A stretch of 64,000 nt of DNA from JANOXC01 sp031418215 (GTDB lineage Bacteria > Bacteroidota > Bacteroidia > AKYH767-A > OLB10): the NCBI GenBank assembly GCA_031418215.1, contig JANOXC010000103.1, forward strand, positions 1 through 64,000, given 5' to 3'. Below the pieces are notes generated by a model. That model was not told the DNA's origin and did no database searches. It was given only the letters and a program-made list of their open reading frames with translations. Numbering within the stretch: position 1 is the stretch's first letter; the number at the start of each line of letters is the position of its first letter. The position numbers and the translations under genes are program-made. This document shows, in pieces, positions 52,186-59,457 of the stretch.

Positions 52186-53043
52186 TCAATGATAAGCATC
52201 ACACTGTTTTTTCTTTTTCTTCTTTTTGGTGTGTGCAGCGCCTTTCCTAACAGGGGTCCAGAGTAATGATACTCCAATATGCGTGAAACTATCTTTTGTT
52301 TTTATATTCCCTCTTTGTTCCCCATTTTGAGGATAATTACCATCTTTATTATTACTTGCCATTTCCACTGCAACTAGTCCATTTGGTGTCGCAGCCAGTG
52401 ATGCTGAATCGGCATAGTTACCGCTAACATCATCTAAATAATCGGTAAATAAAAAATGACGTGCAGCTTCCACTCGCAGGGCTAAAGCCCTGCTCAATGA
52501 AAATTCAATTCCTATTCCGGCGGGAATAGAAAGCTGGTATAACTCATATGGCTTCGGGTAATTTCCTTCCTTTATATATTGTCCTTCTGTTCCTGTGCCT
52601 TGCAGGTCAATCCATTTACCATCCAGTTTGACTTTTGGTTTGAAATAAAAACCTGCCACACCGGCGAATATATATGGAACCACTTTTCGTTGTCTTCCTT
52701 TATGATCTCCCAATAAACGAAATCCAATATTGATTCCTACCTCATCAATATCTGTTTGAAAACTTAAATTACGATTTCTCAATGCATATTGAATTGCCAA
52801 TGAATCTACGCCAACCAACTGACCATGCATATAGTTGGCCCAAATATCAAAACGATTTGACAATCTATAGAACACACCGATGTTGCCATATCCCCTGAGC
52901 AACTTTTCATGGGTGATTATCCGATCATTCATTTCGCCGGTGTAATACAAGGCTCCGCCGCCAATCAGCAACCCAAATCTGGATTGTGCAAGAGTAGTAT
53001 CAATTGTTAAAAATGTAAGAAGGATTAATATATAAAACCTCAT
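52186..53043 (-). CDS. Outer membrane beta-barrel protein (DUF6089-like)
   Basis: 285 aa from the ATG at 53043, a signal peptide (MRFYILILLTFLTIDTTLAQ) followed by barrel strands (SRFGLLIGGGALYYTGEMND, LSNRFDIWANYMHGQLVGVDS, LSFQTDIDEVGINIGFRLLGD, VVPYIFAGVAGFYFKPKVKLDGKW, LSIPAGIGIEFSLSRALALRVEAARHFLFTDYLDDVSGNY, FTHIGVSLLWTP). The sequence matches the DUF6089 type of Bacteroidota proteins in look. The C-terminus is unusual: seven lysines and QCDAYH after the last strand (AAHTKKKKKKKQCDAYH). It is separated by 1 nt from gpmI upstream, so it is likely its operon partner. The 3' end lies 28 nt from the methyltransferase start. Confidence 0.8.
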   Translation of the reverse strand: MRFYILILLTFLTIDTTLAQSRFGLLIGGGALYYTGEMNDRIITHEKLLRGYGNIGVFYRLSNRFDIWANYMHGQLVGVDSLAIQYALRNRNLSFQTDIDEVGINIGFRLLGDHKGRQRKVVPYIFAGVAGFYFKPKVKLDGKWIDLQGTGTEGQYIKEGNYPKPYELYQLSIPAGIGIEFSLSRALALRVEAARHFLFTDYLDDVSGNYADSASLAATPNGLVAVEMASNNKDGNYPQNGEQRGNIKTKDSFTHIGVSLLWTPVRKGAAHTKKKKKKKQCDAYH

Positions 53044-53044
53044 C

Positions 53045-54568
53045 TCAGGCAATAAGATTTTTCCCTGTCATCTCTGCAGGAACAGGAATATCCATTAACG
53101 ATAAAATTGTTGGTGCAATGTCTGCGAGCCGCCCATTATTGAAATGTGTAACCTTTGCATCCTCTATCAAAATACAAGGAACAGGGTTGGTAGTATGTGC
53201 AGTATTGGGTGAGCCATCGGGATTAATCATCATATCAGCATTCCCGTGATCAGCGATGATGATAAAGGAATAACCATTGGCACTTCCTGCTTCAACTACT
53301 TCCTTTAAACAGCGGTCTACGGTTTCAACTGCTTTAACTGCAGCAGCAAAAACGCCGGTATGTCCAACCATATCAGCATTGGCAAAATTAAGGCAAACAA
53401 AATCCGCTTCTCCTTTTTTCAATTCTGCAACAATAGCATCTTTAACGGCAATGGCACTCATCTCGGGTTGCAAGTCATAGGTGGCAACCTTCGGAGAAGG
53501 AATCATGATACGTTGCTCACCATTAAAAGGCAACTCTCTTCCACCTGAAAAGAAAAAGGTAACGTGCGGATATTTTTCTGTTTCTGCAATACGAATCTGT
53601 TTTTTACCAGCTTTCTCCAACACTTCTCCTATTGTCATGCTGAGATTTTGCTTTTCATAAATTGTTTCTACGTTTTTATACGACTCCTCATAACGTGTCA
53701 TAGTAACATAATGCAAATCCAATTTCTTCATTCCCTGTTCCGGCATATCATTTTGGGTAAGCACTTGTGTTAGTTCACGCAAACGATCTGTACGAAAATT
53801 AAAACAAATGACAGTATCACCATCTTTAATTTTCGCAAGCGGGTGACCGTGACTATCTGTTACAATTATTGGTTTAATAAATTCATCCGTCACATTGTTT
53901 GCATACGATTCCTCCACCCCATTTCGCCAGTCTTCCAACTTCTCTCCAACTCCATTTACCATTGCATCATAAGCAATCTTCACCCGTTCCCAACGTTTGT
54001 CTCTATCCATTCCAAAATATCTTCCAGTTACTGTTGCAATTTTTCCAGTTGTTTTGTGAAGATGTAATTCCAAATCATGTAAAAAACCTAGTCCACTTTT
54101 AGGATCAGTATCCCGTCCGTCAGTCAATGCATGGATATATATTTTCTTCAACCCATAATCATTAGCAATGGTACACAGATGTTCAAGATGTTTTATATGA
54201 GAATGAACACCACCATCAGACACTAAACCAATAAAATGCATTGCCACATCATTCTTCATTGCATATTCCATGGCATTTATCAATACGGGCATCTTGTCCA
54301 AGGTTCGCTCTCGTACTGCTTTGTTAATGCTTGCCAACTCCTGGTATACCACTCGTCCTGCACCAATATTTAAATGGCCCACTTCTGAATTTCCCATCTG
54401 TCCTTCAGGTAATCCAACATCTTCTCCGCTTGTTACCAATGTTGAATGCGGACGGTCAGCCATCAGCTGATCCATGAATGGAGTTTTTGCTTTCGCAATG
54501 GCATTGGCCTTTGTATCAGGAGCAAGGCCCCAGCCGTCGAGGATGATTAGTGCTACTTTTTTTGACAT
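53045..54568 (-). CDS. gpmI: 2,3-bisphosphoglycerate-independent phosphoglycerate mutase
   Basis: 507 aa. ALIILDGWGLAPDTKANAIAKAKTPFMDQLMADRPHSTLVTSGEDVGLPEGQMGNSEVGHLNIGAGRVVYQEL contains the metal-site Asp and the catalytic Ser in GNSEVGH. Further blocks are SDGGVHSHIKHLEHL, TDGRDTDPKSGLGFL, VTGRYFGMDRDKRWER, and the second metal site FANADMVGHTG and ADHGNADMM. The cofactor-independent mutase interconverts 3- and 2-phosphoglycerate. The upstream region (54574-54660) has a G-rich degenerate tandem repeat. Operon with the beta-barrel gene downstream. Confidence 0.97.
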   Translation of the reverse strand: MSKKVALIILDGWGLAPDTKANAIAKAKTPFMDQLMADRPHSTLVTSGEDVGLPEGQMGNSEVGHLNIGAGRVVYQELASINKAVRERTLDKMPVLINAMEYAMKNDVAMHFIGLVSDGGVHSHIKHLEHLCTIANDYGLKKIYIHALTDGRDTDPKSGLGFLHDLELHLHKTTGKIATVTGRYFGMDRDKRWERVKIAYDAMVNGVGEKLEDWRNGVEESYANNVTDEFIKPIIVTDSHGHPLAKIKDGDTVICFNFRTDRLRELTQVLTQNDMPEQGMKKLDLHYVTMTRYEESYKNVETIYEKQNLSMTIGEVLEKAGKKQIRIAETEKYPHVTFFFSGGRELPFNGEQRIMIPSPKVATYDLQPEMSAIAVKDAIVAELKKGEADFVCLNFANADMVGHTGVFAAAVKAVETVDRCLKEVVEAGSANGYSFIIIADHGNADMMINPDGSPNTAHTTNPVPCILIEDAKVTHFNNGRLADIAPTILSLMDIPVPAEMTGKNLIA

Positions 54569-54573
54569 TGTTT

Positions 54574-54660
54574 AGGTGACTTGGTTAGGAGGCTTGGAGG
54601 CTAGGGGGCTAAGATGCTAGGAGGCGAGGAGGTTACGAGGCTAGGGGGCTAGGAAGTGTT
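54574..54660. repeat. G-rich degenerate tandem words (GGCTAGGGGGCTA)
   Basis: A run of variants of GGCTAGG, GGCTTGG and GGCGAGG directly upstream of gpmI, with unit length about 12-16 bases. It is followed by a TTCGCC/TTCTTCG word patch to 54780. Likely slippage-derived. No gene. Confidence 0.75.
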
Positions 54661-54781
54661 TAGGTAAAAAAATAAATTGGAGATTGCTATAATCGTTAAA
54701 TTTAACATTTAATTTCTTCGCCTCTTTGCTTCTTCGCCTTTTCGCTTTTCACCACTTAGCTTCTTCTCGTTTCGCTATCTT

Positions 54782-56059
54782 CTATTCCACTTTTAGTAAA
54801 TAATAATTCTTCTTCCCTTTCTGCACCAATATATATTTTCCTTTTAATAATTGTTCTGAATTAATTTGTTGCTGGGGATCATCAATTTTTGACTTGTTGA
54901 TGCTTACGCCGCCACCCTGTATCATTTTTCTTGCTTCGCCCTTGGAGGGAAATACCTGTGTGTTTACAGATAATAAATCTACCAATGAAATTCCATTGCT
55001 GAGTTCTATTTTTGACAATGACATTTGAGGAACTCCTTCCATCACATTCAGCAATAGTTTTTCATCCAAGTTCAACAATGCTTCTGCAGTATCGTTGCCA
55101 AATAAAATCCCTGATGCTTCTACTGCTGTATGATAATCATCTGCAGAATGAACACGCATCGATATATCTTTTGCCAATGCCTTTTGCAATATGCGTTTCT
55201 CAGGAGCAGCGAAATGTTGTACTTCCAATTCTGCAATTTCCTCTTTGGTTAACAAAGTAAAAATCCTGATGTACTTTTTTACGTCTTCATCACTTGCATT
55301 CAACCAAAACTGGTAGAAATGATATGGAGAAGTTTTAGCCGGATCGAGCCATACATTGCCTGCTTCCGTTTTACCAAACTTGCTTCCATCAGCCTTAGTA
55401 ATCAACGGCGTAGTTAATGCAAATGCTTCACCATTGTCTTTACGACGAATCAATTCTGTCCCCGTTACAATATTTCCCCACTGATCGCTGCCTCCCATCT
55501 GCAGCTTCACACCCTGGTGTTTCCATAAGTAATAGAAATCGTATCCTTGCACCAGCTGGTATGCAAATTCAGTGAAGGATAATCCAGACTCTAATCTTTT
55601 CTGAACAGAATCCTTAGAGAGCATGTAGCTGATGGTAATATGTTTCCCTACATCACGGATAAAATCAAGAAATGAAAAATCTTTGAACCAATCATAGTTA
55701 TTTACTATTTCAGCAGATTGTTCGCCTTTATCGAAATCCAAAAATTTCTCCAGCTGTTTACGTTGACATTGCAAATTATGTTGAAGTATGTCATCATTCA
55801 ATAAATTTCGTTCCTGGCTCTTCCCGGATGGGTCGCCCACCATTCCTGTAGCTCCGCCAATCAAAGCAATGGGTGTATGCCCGGCGCGCTGAAAATGCAA
55901 GAGGATCATTATTTGTACAAGGTTCCCAACGCCTAATGAATCAGCAGTAGGATCAAATCCAATGTATCCTTTTACCCTTTCCTTTTTAAGGAGTTCTTCG
56001 GTGCCGGGCATCACATCATTTAACATTCCACGCCACCGAAGTTCTTCAACAAAACTCAT
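54782..56059 (-). CDS. tyrS: Tyrosyl-tRNA synthetase
   Basis: 425 aa, class I synthetase. GFDPTADSLGVGNLVQIMILLHFQRAGHTPIALIGGATGMVGDPSGK is the N-terminal active-site block, KADGSKFGKTEAGNVWLD carries the KMSKS-equivalent loop (KFGKT), and the C-terminal S4 domain (ISLVDLLSVNTQVFPSKGEARKMIQGGGVSINKSKID) binds tRNA-Tyr. The HIGH motif reads Gly43-Val-Gly-Asn46, where the first His and the last His are both replaced; the first is usually important for transition-state stabilisation. The rest of the fold is intact and the gene looks like the only functional synthetase here. A -7 box lies 16 nt upstream of the ATG. Confidence 0.95.
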   Translation of the reverse strand: MSFVEELRWRGMLNDVMPGTEELLKKERVKGYIGFDPTADSLGVGNLVQIMILLHFQRAGHTPIALIGGATGMVGDPSGKSQERNLLNDDILQHNLQCQRKQLEKFLDFDKGEQSAEIVNNYDWFKDFSFLDFIRDVGKHITISYMLSKDSVQKRLESGLSFTEFAYQLVQGYDFYYLWKHQGVKLQMGGSDQWGNIVTGTELIRRKDNGEAFALTTPLITKADGSKFGKTEAGNVWLDPAKTSPYHFYQFWLNASDEDVKKYIRIFTLLTKEEIAELEVQHFAAPEKRILQKALAKDISMRVHSADDYHTAVEASGILFGNDTAEALLNLDEKLLLNVMEGVPQMSLSKIELSNGISLVDLLSVNTQVFPSKGEARKMIQGGGVSINKSKIDDPQQQINSEQLLKGKYILVQKGKKNYYLLKVE

Positions 56060-56075
56060 AATATAAATTTTGTTG

Positions 56076-56083
56076 CAAAGATA
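56076..56083 (-). promoter_or_regulatory. -7 box for tyrS
   Basis: On the minus strand this reads TATCTTTG, exact consensus, 16 nt before the ATG at 56059. Confidence 0.65.
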
Positions 56084-56216
56084 GCGTTCCGGCGAATCTA
56101 TGAGATAAGAACTATGCCCAAATTAAGGCATGAAACCTTTGGAATAGTTTATATCAGGCCGGCATCGCGTTTACATAAGCTTTTTAGATGCGTTCTAATT
56201 AATTATCATTGCCTCC

Positions 56217-57218
56217 ATGATTTTTGTAACAGGAGGAACAGGTTTGGTGGGAGCACAGTTACTCTTTGATTTGGCCTCATCCGGTTTGGAAGTTACAGCT
56301 ATGCATCGGCCTACCAGCGATTTCAGTGTTTATAACCACCTCTTTGCTAATAATAGTGCATTGAAAGACAGAATTTCCTGGATTGAAGGAGATGTGAATT
56401 CCCTAGAATCGCTCAATAGGTTCATCACTACTTCTGCCGATGTCTATCACTGTGCGGGGATGATTTCATTTGATCCGAATGATCGTGAGTTATTGTACCA
56501 TGTGAATATTGAAGGTACAGCTGATCTTGTAAATGTTTGTCTTGAAAAACAAATAAGAAAGCTCGTTTATGTCAGTTCTGTTGGAACCTTAGGTCGTAAT
56601 TCGGCAACTACCTCAACCATCAATGAAAACAGTCATTGGCAAACATCAAATGAAAACAGTGACTATGCCATTAGTAAATATGGTGCCGAAAGAGAAGTAT
56701 GGCGGGGAATTGCGGAAGGATTGAATGCTGTGATTGTAAATCCTTCTGTCATTATAGGTGCCGGAAACTGGGGCAGCGGAAGCAGCAAACTCATCAAACA
56801 GGTTTGGGATGGATTACGATTTTATACCAATGGTGTCTCCGGTTTTATAGATGTTAAAGATGTAACAACCATCATGATTCAATTGATGGGCAATTCTGTT
56901 ACAGCTGAACGTTTTATCCTATCATCAGAAAATATTTCTTTCAAAACATTTTTTGAAATTGCAGCCGAAGCATTGAATAAAAAACCACCATCCATTTATG
57001 CTTCACCCTGGATGGGGGAGCTGGCATGGCGAATGGAGTCGCTCCGTAATATTTTACTTCATCACAAGCCGCTTATTACGAAATATACAGCTATCAATGC
57101 ACATAAAATTTATCGTTATGAAGCCGGAAAGATTAAGCAACTACTGAATTACGATTTTGTTCCGGTAGCAGATACAATCAAAAATGCCTGTAACGAATTC
57201 TTACTTCAGCGTCCCTGA
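56217..57218 (+). CDS. NAD(P)-dependent epimerase/dehydratase (extended SDR)
   Basis: 333 aa. The Rossmann motif is FVTGGTGLVGAQLL (GGTGLVG at residues 6-12), the acidic or basic specificity loop follows, and VYVSSVGTLGR plus YAISKYGAE supply the Ser and Tyr-x-x-x-Lys catalytic residues. NPSVIIGAGNWGSGSSKL is the later conserved stretch. The substrate may be a sugar nucleotide or a dihydroflavonol-type ketone; the nearest general match is the DFR-like or UDP-sugar SDR group. The C-terminal codons (ACNEFLLQRP then stop) fall inside a hairpin repeat that is copied 67 bp downstream. Confidence 0.85.
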   Translation: MIFVTGGTGLVGAQLLFDLASSGLEVTAMHRPTSDFSVYNHLFANNSALKDRISWIEGDVNSLESLNRFITTSADVYHCAGMISFDPNDRELLYHVNIEGTADLVNVCLEKQIRKLVYVSSVGTLGRNSATTSTINENSHWQTSNENSDYAISKYGAEREVWRGIAEGLNAVIVNPSVIIGAGNWGSGSSKLIKQVWDGLRFYTNGVSGFIDVKDVTTIMIQLMGNSVTAERFILSSENISFKTFFEIAAEALNKKPPSIYASPWMGELAWRMESLRNILLHHKPLITKYTAINAHKIYRYEAGKIKQLLNYDFVPVADTIKNACNEFLLQRP

Positions 57219-57306
57219 AAAAGGAGACACTGAAGGGACAATAATTAATGGAGCTTGCAAGGAGTTTTTACTTCAGCGTCCCCGAAATGGGAGACGCTGA
57301 AGGGAC
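57186..57306 (+). repeat. Duplicated 3' end of the epimerase gene with hairpin
   Basis: Two copies, offset 67 bp, of a block starting GCCTGTAACGAATTC (57186) and GCTTGCAAGGAGTTT (57253). Each holds a hairpin: TTCAGCGTC pairs with GACGCTGAA in the second copy (perfect), and with one mismatch in the first. The first copy contains the gene's stop codon. Read in the gene frame, the second encodes ACKEFLLQRPRNGRR then stop, against ACNEFLLQRP in the gene. Confidence 0.85.
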
Positions 57307-57310
57307 GTCG

Positions 57311-58366
57311 TCAGGAGTTCAATCTCAGCGCTCCTAACATCTCGCGCAAATTAGGACGAAGGCGGCTCTTGTAAACTGCATGCGCTTGCTTTTTCTCTTT
57401 GCCCTTTCTTAATAGACGTTGTGCTTCAATTGGTAATGCTGCAATTTCTTTACAGCGCGGCATACAACAACCTTTGAATTCTTTTGTGCAATCTTCACAT
57501 TGTATAAATAACAAGTGGCAATCATTGTTTGCACAGTTCACATGTCGGTCAGAAGGCTTGCCGCATTGATGACAAACACTGATAATGTCAGTGGTGATTC
57601 GTTCACCCAGCCGATCATCAAAAACAAAATTCTTCCCAATAAATTTCGTCTCCAGCTTTTCATCCTTCACCTGTCTTGCGTAATCAATGATGCCGCCAAG
57701 GAGTTGATTCACATCTTTAAAACCCTGGTGTTTGAAAAACGAACTTGCTTTTTCACAACGTATACCACCAGTACAATACAATAATATTTTATGATCCTCC
57801 TTTCCTTTTACCATATCGAGTGCTTTGGGTAAAGCATCACGAAACGTATCAGCATCGGGGCACAATGCATTTTCAAATCGACCCACCTCACTCTCATAGT
57901 GATTGCGCATATCAATCACAATGGTATGCGGATCCTGCATGGCATCATTAAACTCCTTTGCAGAAAGATGATTGCCAACATTTGTAACATCAAAAGTGTC
58001 ATCATTTAAACCATCGGCAACAATTTTATGCTTGATACGAACGATGAGTTTATAAAAAGATTTACCGTCATCCTCCACAGCAATTTTCAAAGGAACACCT
58101 GATAGCGATGCAGTACCTTGTAAAAATTTTTTAAACTCTTCGAAATAATGTTCAGGAATACTGATTTGTGCATTAACGCCTTCTTCGGCGATATATATTC
58201 TTCCGAAAACACCTAACTTATTTAATTGCAAATACAAATCATCACGAAATTTTTCTAACTCGTCAATTAACACATAACGGTAAAAAGAAAACGTAATGCG
58301 TCGAAAATCTTCAGCATGAAGTTTTTTACGCAACTCTTCCTTATTGTATTTATTATGCAGTATCAT
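57311..58366 (-). CDS. trhO: tRNA uridine(34) hydroxylase TrhO (rhodanese-like)
   Basis: 351 aa. The N-terminal ferredoxin-like domain (YIAEEGVNAQISIP) and central rhodanese domain (IDMRNHYESEVGRFENALCPDADTFRDALPKAL, LLYCTGGIRCEKASSFFKHQGFKDVNQLLGGIIDYARQ) with Cys198 at the active site match TrhO/YceA. The C-terminal zinc-type region has CHQCGKPSDRHVNCANNDCHLLFIQCEDCTKEFKGCCMPRCKE. The enzyme hydroxylates uridine 34 in the tRNA wobble position with oxygen. It lies 21 nt after the 77-aa gene, in an operon with it. Its 3' end stops 5 nt from the repeat downstream of the epimerase. Confidence 0.93.
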   Translation of the reverse strand: MILHNKYNKEELRKKLHAEDFRRITFSFYRYVLIDELEKFRDDLYLQLNKLGVFGRIYIAEEGVNAQISIPEHYFEEFKKFLQGTASLSGVPLKIAVEDDGKSFYKLIVRIKHKIVADGLNDDTFDVTNVGNHLSAKEFNDAMQDPHTIVIDMRNHYESEVGRFENALCPDADTFRDALPKALDMVKGKEDHKILLYCTGGIRCEKASSFFKHQGFKDVNQLLGGIIDYARQVKDEKLETKFIGKNFVFDDRLGERITTDIISVCHQCGKPSDRHVNCANNDCHLLFIQCEDCTKEFKGCCMPRCKEIAALPIEAQRLLRKGKEKKQAHAVYKSRLRPNLREMLGALRLNS

Positions 58367-58387
58367 TTTATCAGCTGGAATGAAAAA

Positions 58388-58621
58388 TCATTTCTTGCGA
58401 TTACGCCAAATTACATACCCACCTATACCTCCCAAAACATAAGGGACAGCCATCAGGTAAAGTATAGCATGATTCAATCCGCGTCCTCTTTGGTTTTCTC
58501 CTTGCTTAAGATTGGACTCTGCTGCCTGACGACACATGGAACACTGGGCAATAGATTGTGAACCTGCTGTAAAGAGTATAAAGAATAGCATTAAAAAGGA
58601 AAACACTTTCCACTTTTTCAT
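58388..58621 (-). CDS. Small membrane protein with CxxC
   Basis: 77 aa. A signal-type segment (MKKWKVFSFLMLFFILFTAGSQSIA) is followed by a CSMC pair (residues about 27-30), then a hydrophobic segment (AILYLMAVPYVLGGIGGYVIW) and a basic end. Small proteins of this design are common in Bacteroidota next to respiratory genes, but I do not know a function. A -7 box ends exactly 4 nt before the ATG (TATCTTTG then CACC), which makes a leaderless mRNA likely. trhO follows 21 nt downstream, and the 22-bp tandem repeat lies upstream. Confidence 0.7.
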   Translation of the reverse strand: MKKWKVFSFLMLFFILFTAGSQSIAQCSMCRQAAESNLKQGENQRGRGLNHAILYLMAVPYVLGGIGGYVIWRNRKK

Positions 58622-58625
58622 GGTG

Positions 58626-58633
58626 CAAAGATA
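58626..58633 (-). promoter_or_regulatory. -7 box for the 77-aa gene, 4 nt from start
   Basis: On the minus strand this reads TATCTTTG, exact consensus, then CACC and the ATG at 58621. Confidence 0.65.
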
Positions 58634-58700
58634 AGGTTCGCCTCTTAATCTGCAATACTAATAGTTGTGATAATGCTCATCTTAAATAGGAAGATTGCAG

Positions 58701-58733
58701 CCTCACCTCTTATCCTCTCCTTCTGAGAGGAGG
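58701..58733. repeat. CCTCACC-type hairpin repeat, second copy
   Basis: CCTCACCTCTTATCCTCTCC leads into CCTCTC-CTTCT-GAGAGG. Same design as 12561-12600. It adjoins the 22-bp tandem array. Confidence 0.6.
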
Positions 58734-58734
58734 A

Positions 58735-58866
58735 TTTACTTCTCTGATGAGTAGAATTTGCTTCTCTGTGGAGAAGACGCAACTTCTCTAATGAGTAGAT
58801 TTTGGTTCTCTGGTTAGAAGACTTTACTTCTCTGATAATAAAAGTTTACTTCTACGGCGAGGATGA
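58735..58866. repeat. Six tandem about 22-bp repeats, each a small palindrome
   Basis: Units begin at 58735, 58757, 58780, 58801, 58823 and 58845, five of them with TTT then (A/G)(C/G)TTCT. The best-formed unit (58757) has a perfect hairpin CTTCTC-TGTG-GAGAAG. Others keep the ACTTCTCTGATGAGTAGAA core with decay. They fill the spacer between the DUF420 gene end (58903) and the promoter at 58626. Confidence 0.85.
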
Positions 58867-58902
58867 TTCAATCGACTAAAGCGGAGGCTGTTGAAACACC
58901 AA

Positions 58903-59442
58903 TTAAAATCGGTAATAAGGGGAAATCATCAGGTAAACCACCACCCCTGTAACAGTAACGTATAACCAAAAAGGGAAGGTCCACCGTGCCAGCTTGCGAT
59001 GCCTTGCAACCTGCATACCCAATCCCAGATAAAAAGTGAACAATACAAACGGAAGGATCGTTGCTGCCAGGATTATATGTGTTATTAAAATAAAAAGATA
59101 AACAGGGCGAAGCGGATTGTCCAATGGGTACTTCGTTTCAATACCAAGAGAATGAAACCAGACGTAGGAAACGAGAAATAATGCAGAAAGGACAAAGGCT
59201 GTAATATTAAGCCGCTTATGCAGTTTGATTTTCTTTAACCTGATGGAGATATATGAAATCATCAATAAAATTGATGCCGTTCCATTCAACAATGCATTAA
59301 CACGTGGAAGCCAGGGGGTATAAGACGGTATATCGGTAGCACGTGGAAGAAAAGAAAGTCCGGCAACTACTAAAAATATAACAATGGAAAAAAGGAGGAT
59401 AATCCTGAAAACACCTTTCTCTGAAGCTTGCGTTAATTCCAT
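58903..59442 (-). CDS. DUF420 membrane protein (cytochrome oxidase accessory)
   Basis: 179 aa with five hydrophobic segments, including PWLPRVNALLNGTASILLMISYISIRLKKIKLHKRLNITAFVLSALFLVSYVWFHSLGI and a C-terminal ARHRKLARWTFPFWLYVTVTGVVVYLMI. This is the DUF420 pattern. Relatives such as CtaM of Gram-positive bacteria help build heme-copper oxidases. His residues in helices (LHKRLNI, YVWFHSL, ILITHIIL, RHRKLARW) could bind a metal or heme. The gene is 15 nt from the SCO gene upstream and is the last of the oxidase operon. Confidence 0.88.
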   Translation of the reverse strand: MELTQASEKGVFRIILLFSIVIFLVVAGLSFLPRATDIPSYTPWLPRVNALLNGTASILLMISYISIRLKKIKLHKRLNITAFVLSALFLVSYVWFHSLGIETKYPLDNPLRPVYLFILITHIILAATILPFVLFTFYLGLGMQVARHRKLARWTFPFWLYVTVTGVVVYLMISPYYRF

Positions 59443-59457
59443 CCAAAAACGAGGTTT

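Noticed and set aside
58735..58866. Possible CRISPR array
   Set aside because: The repeats adjoin without spacers and decay steadily; there are no cas genes nearby.
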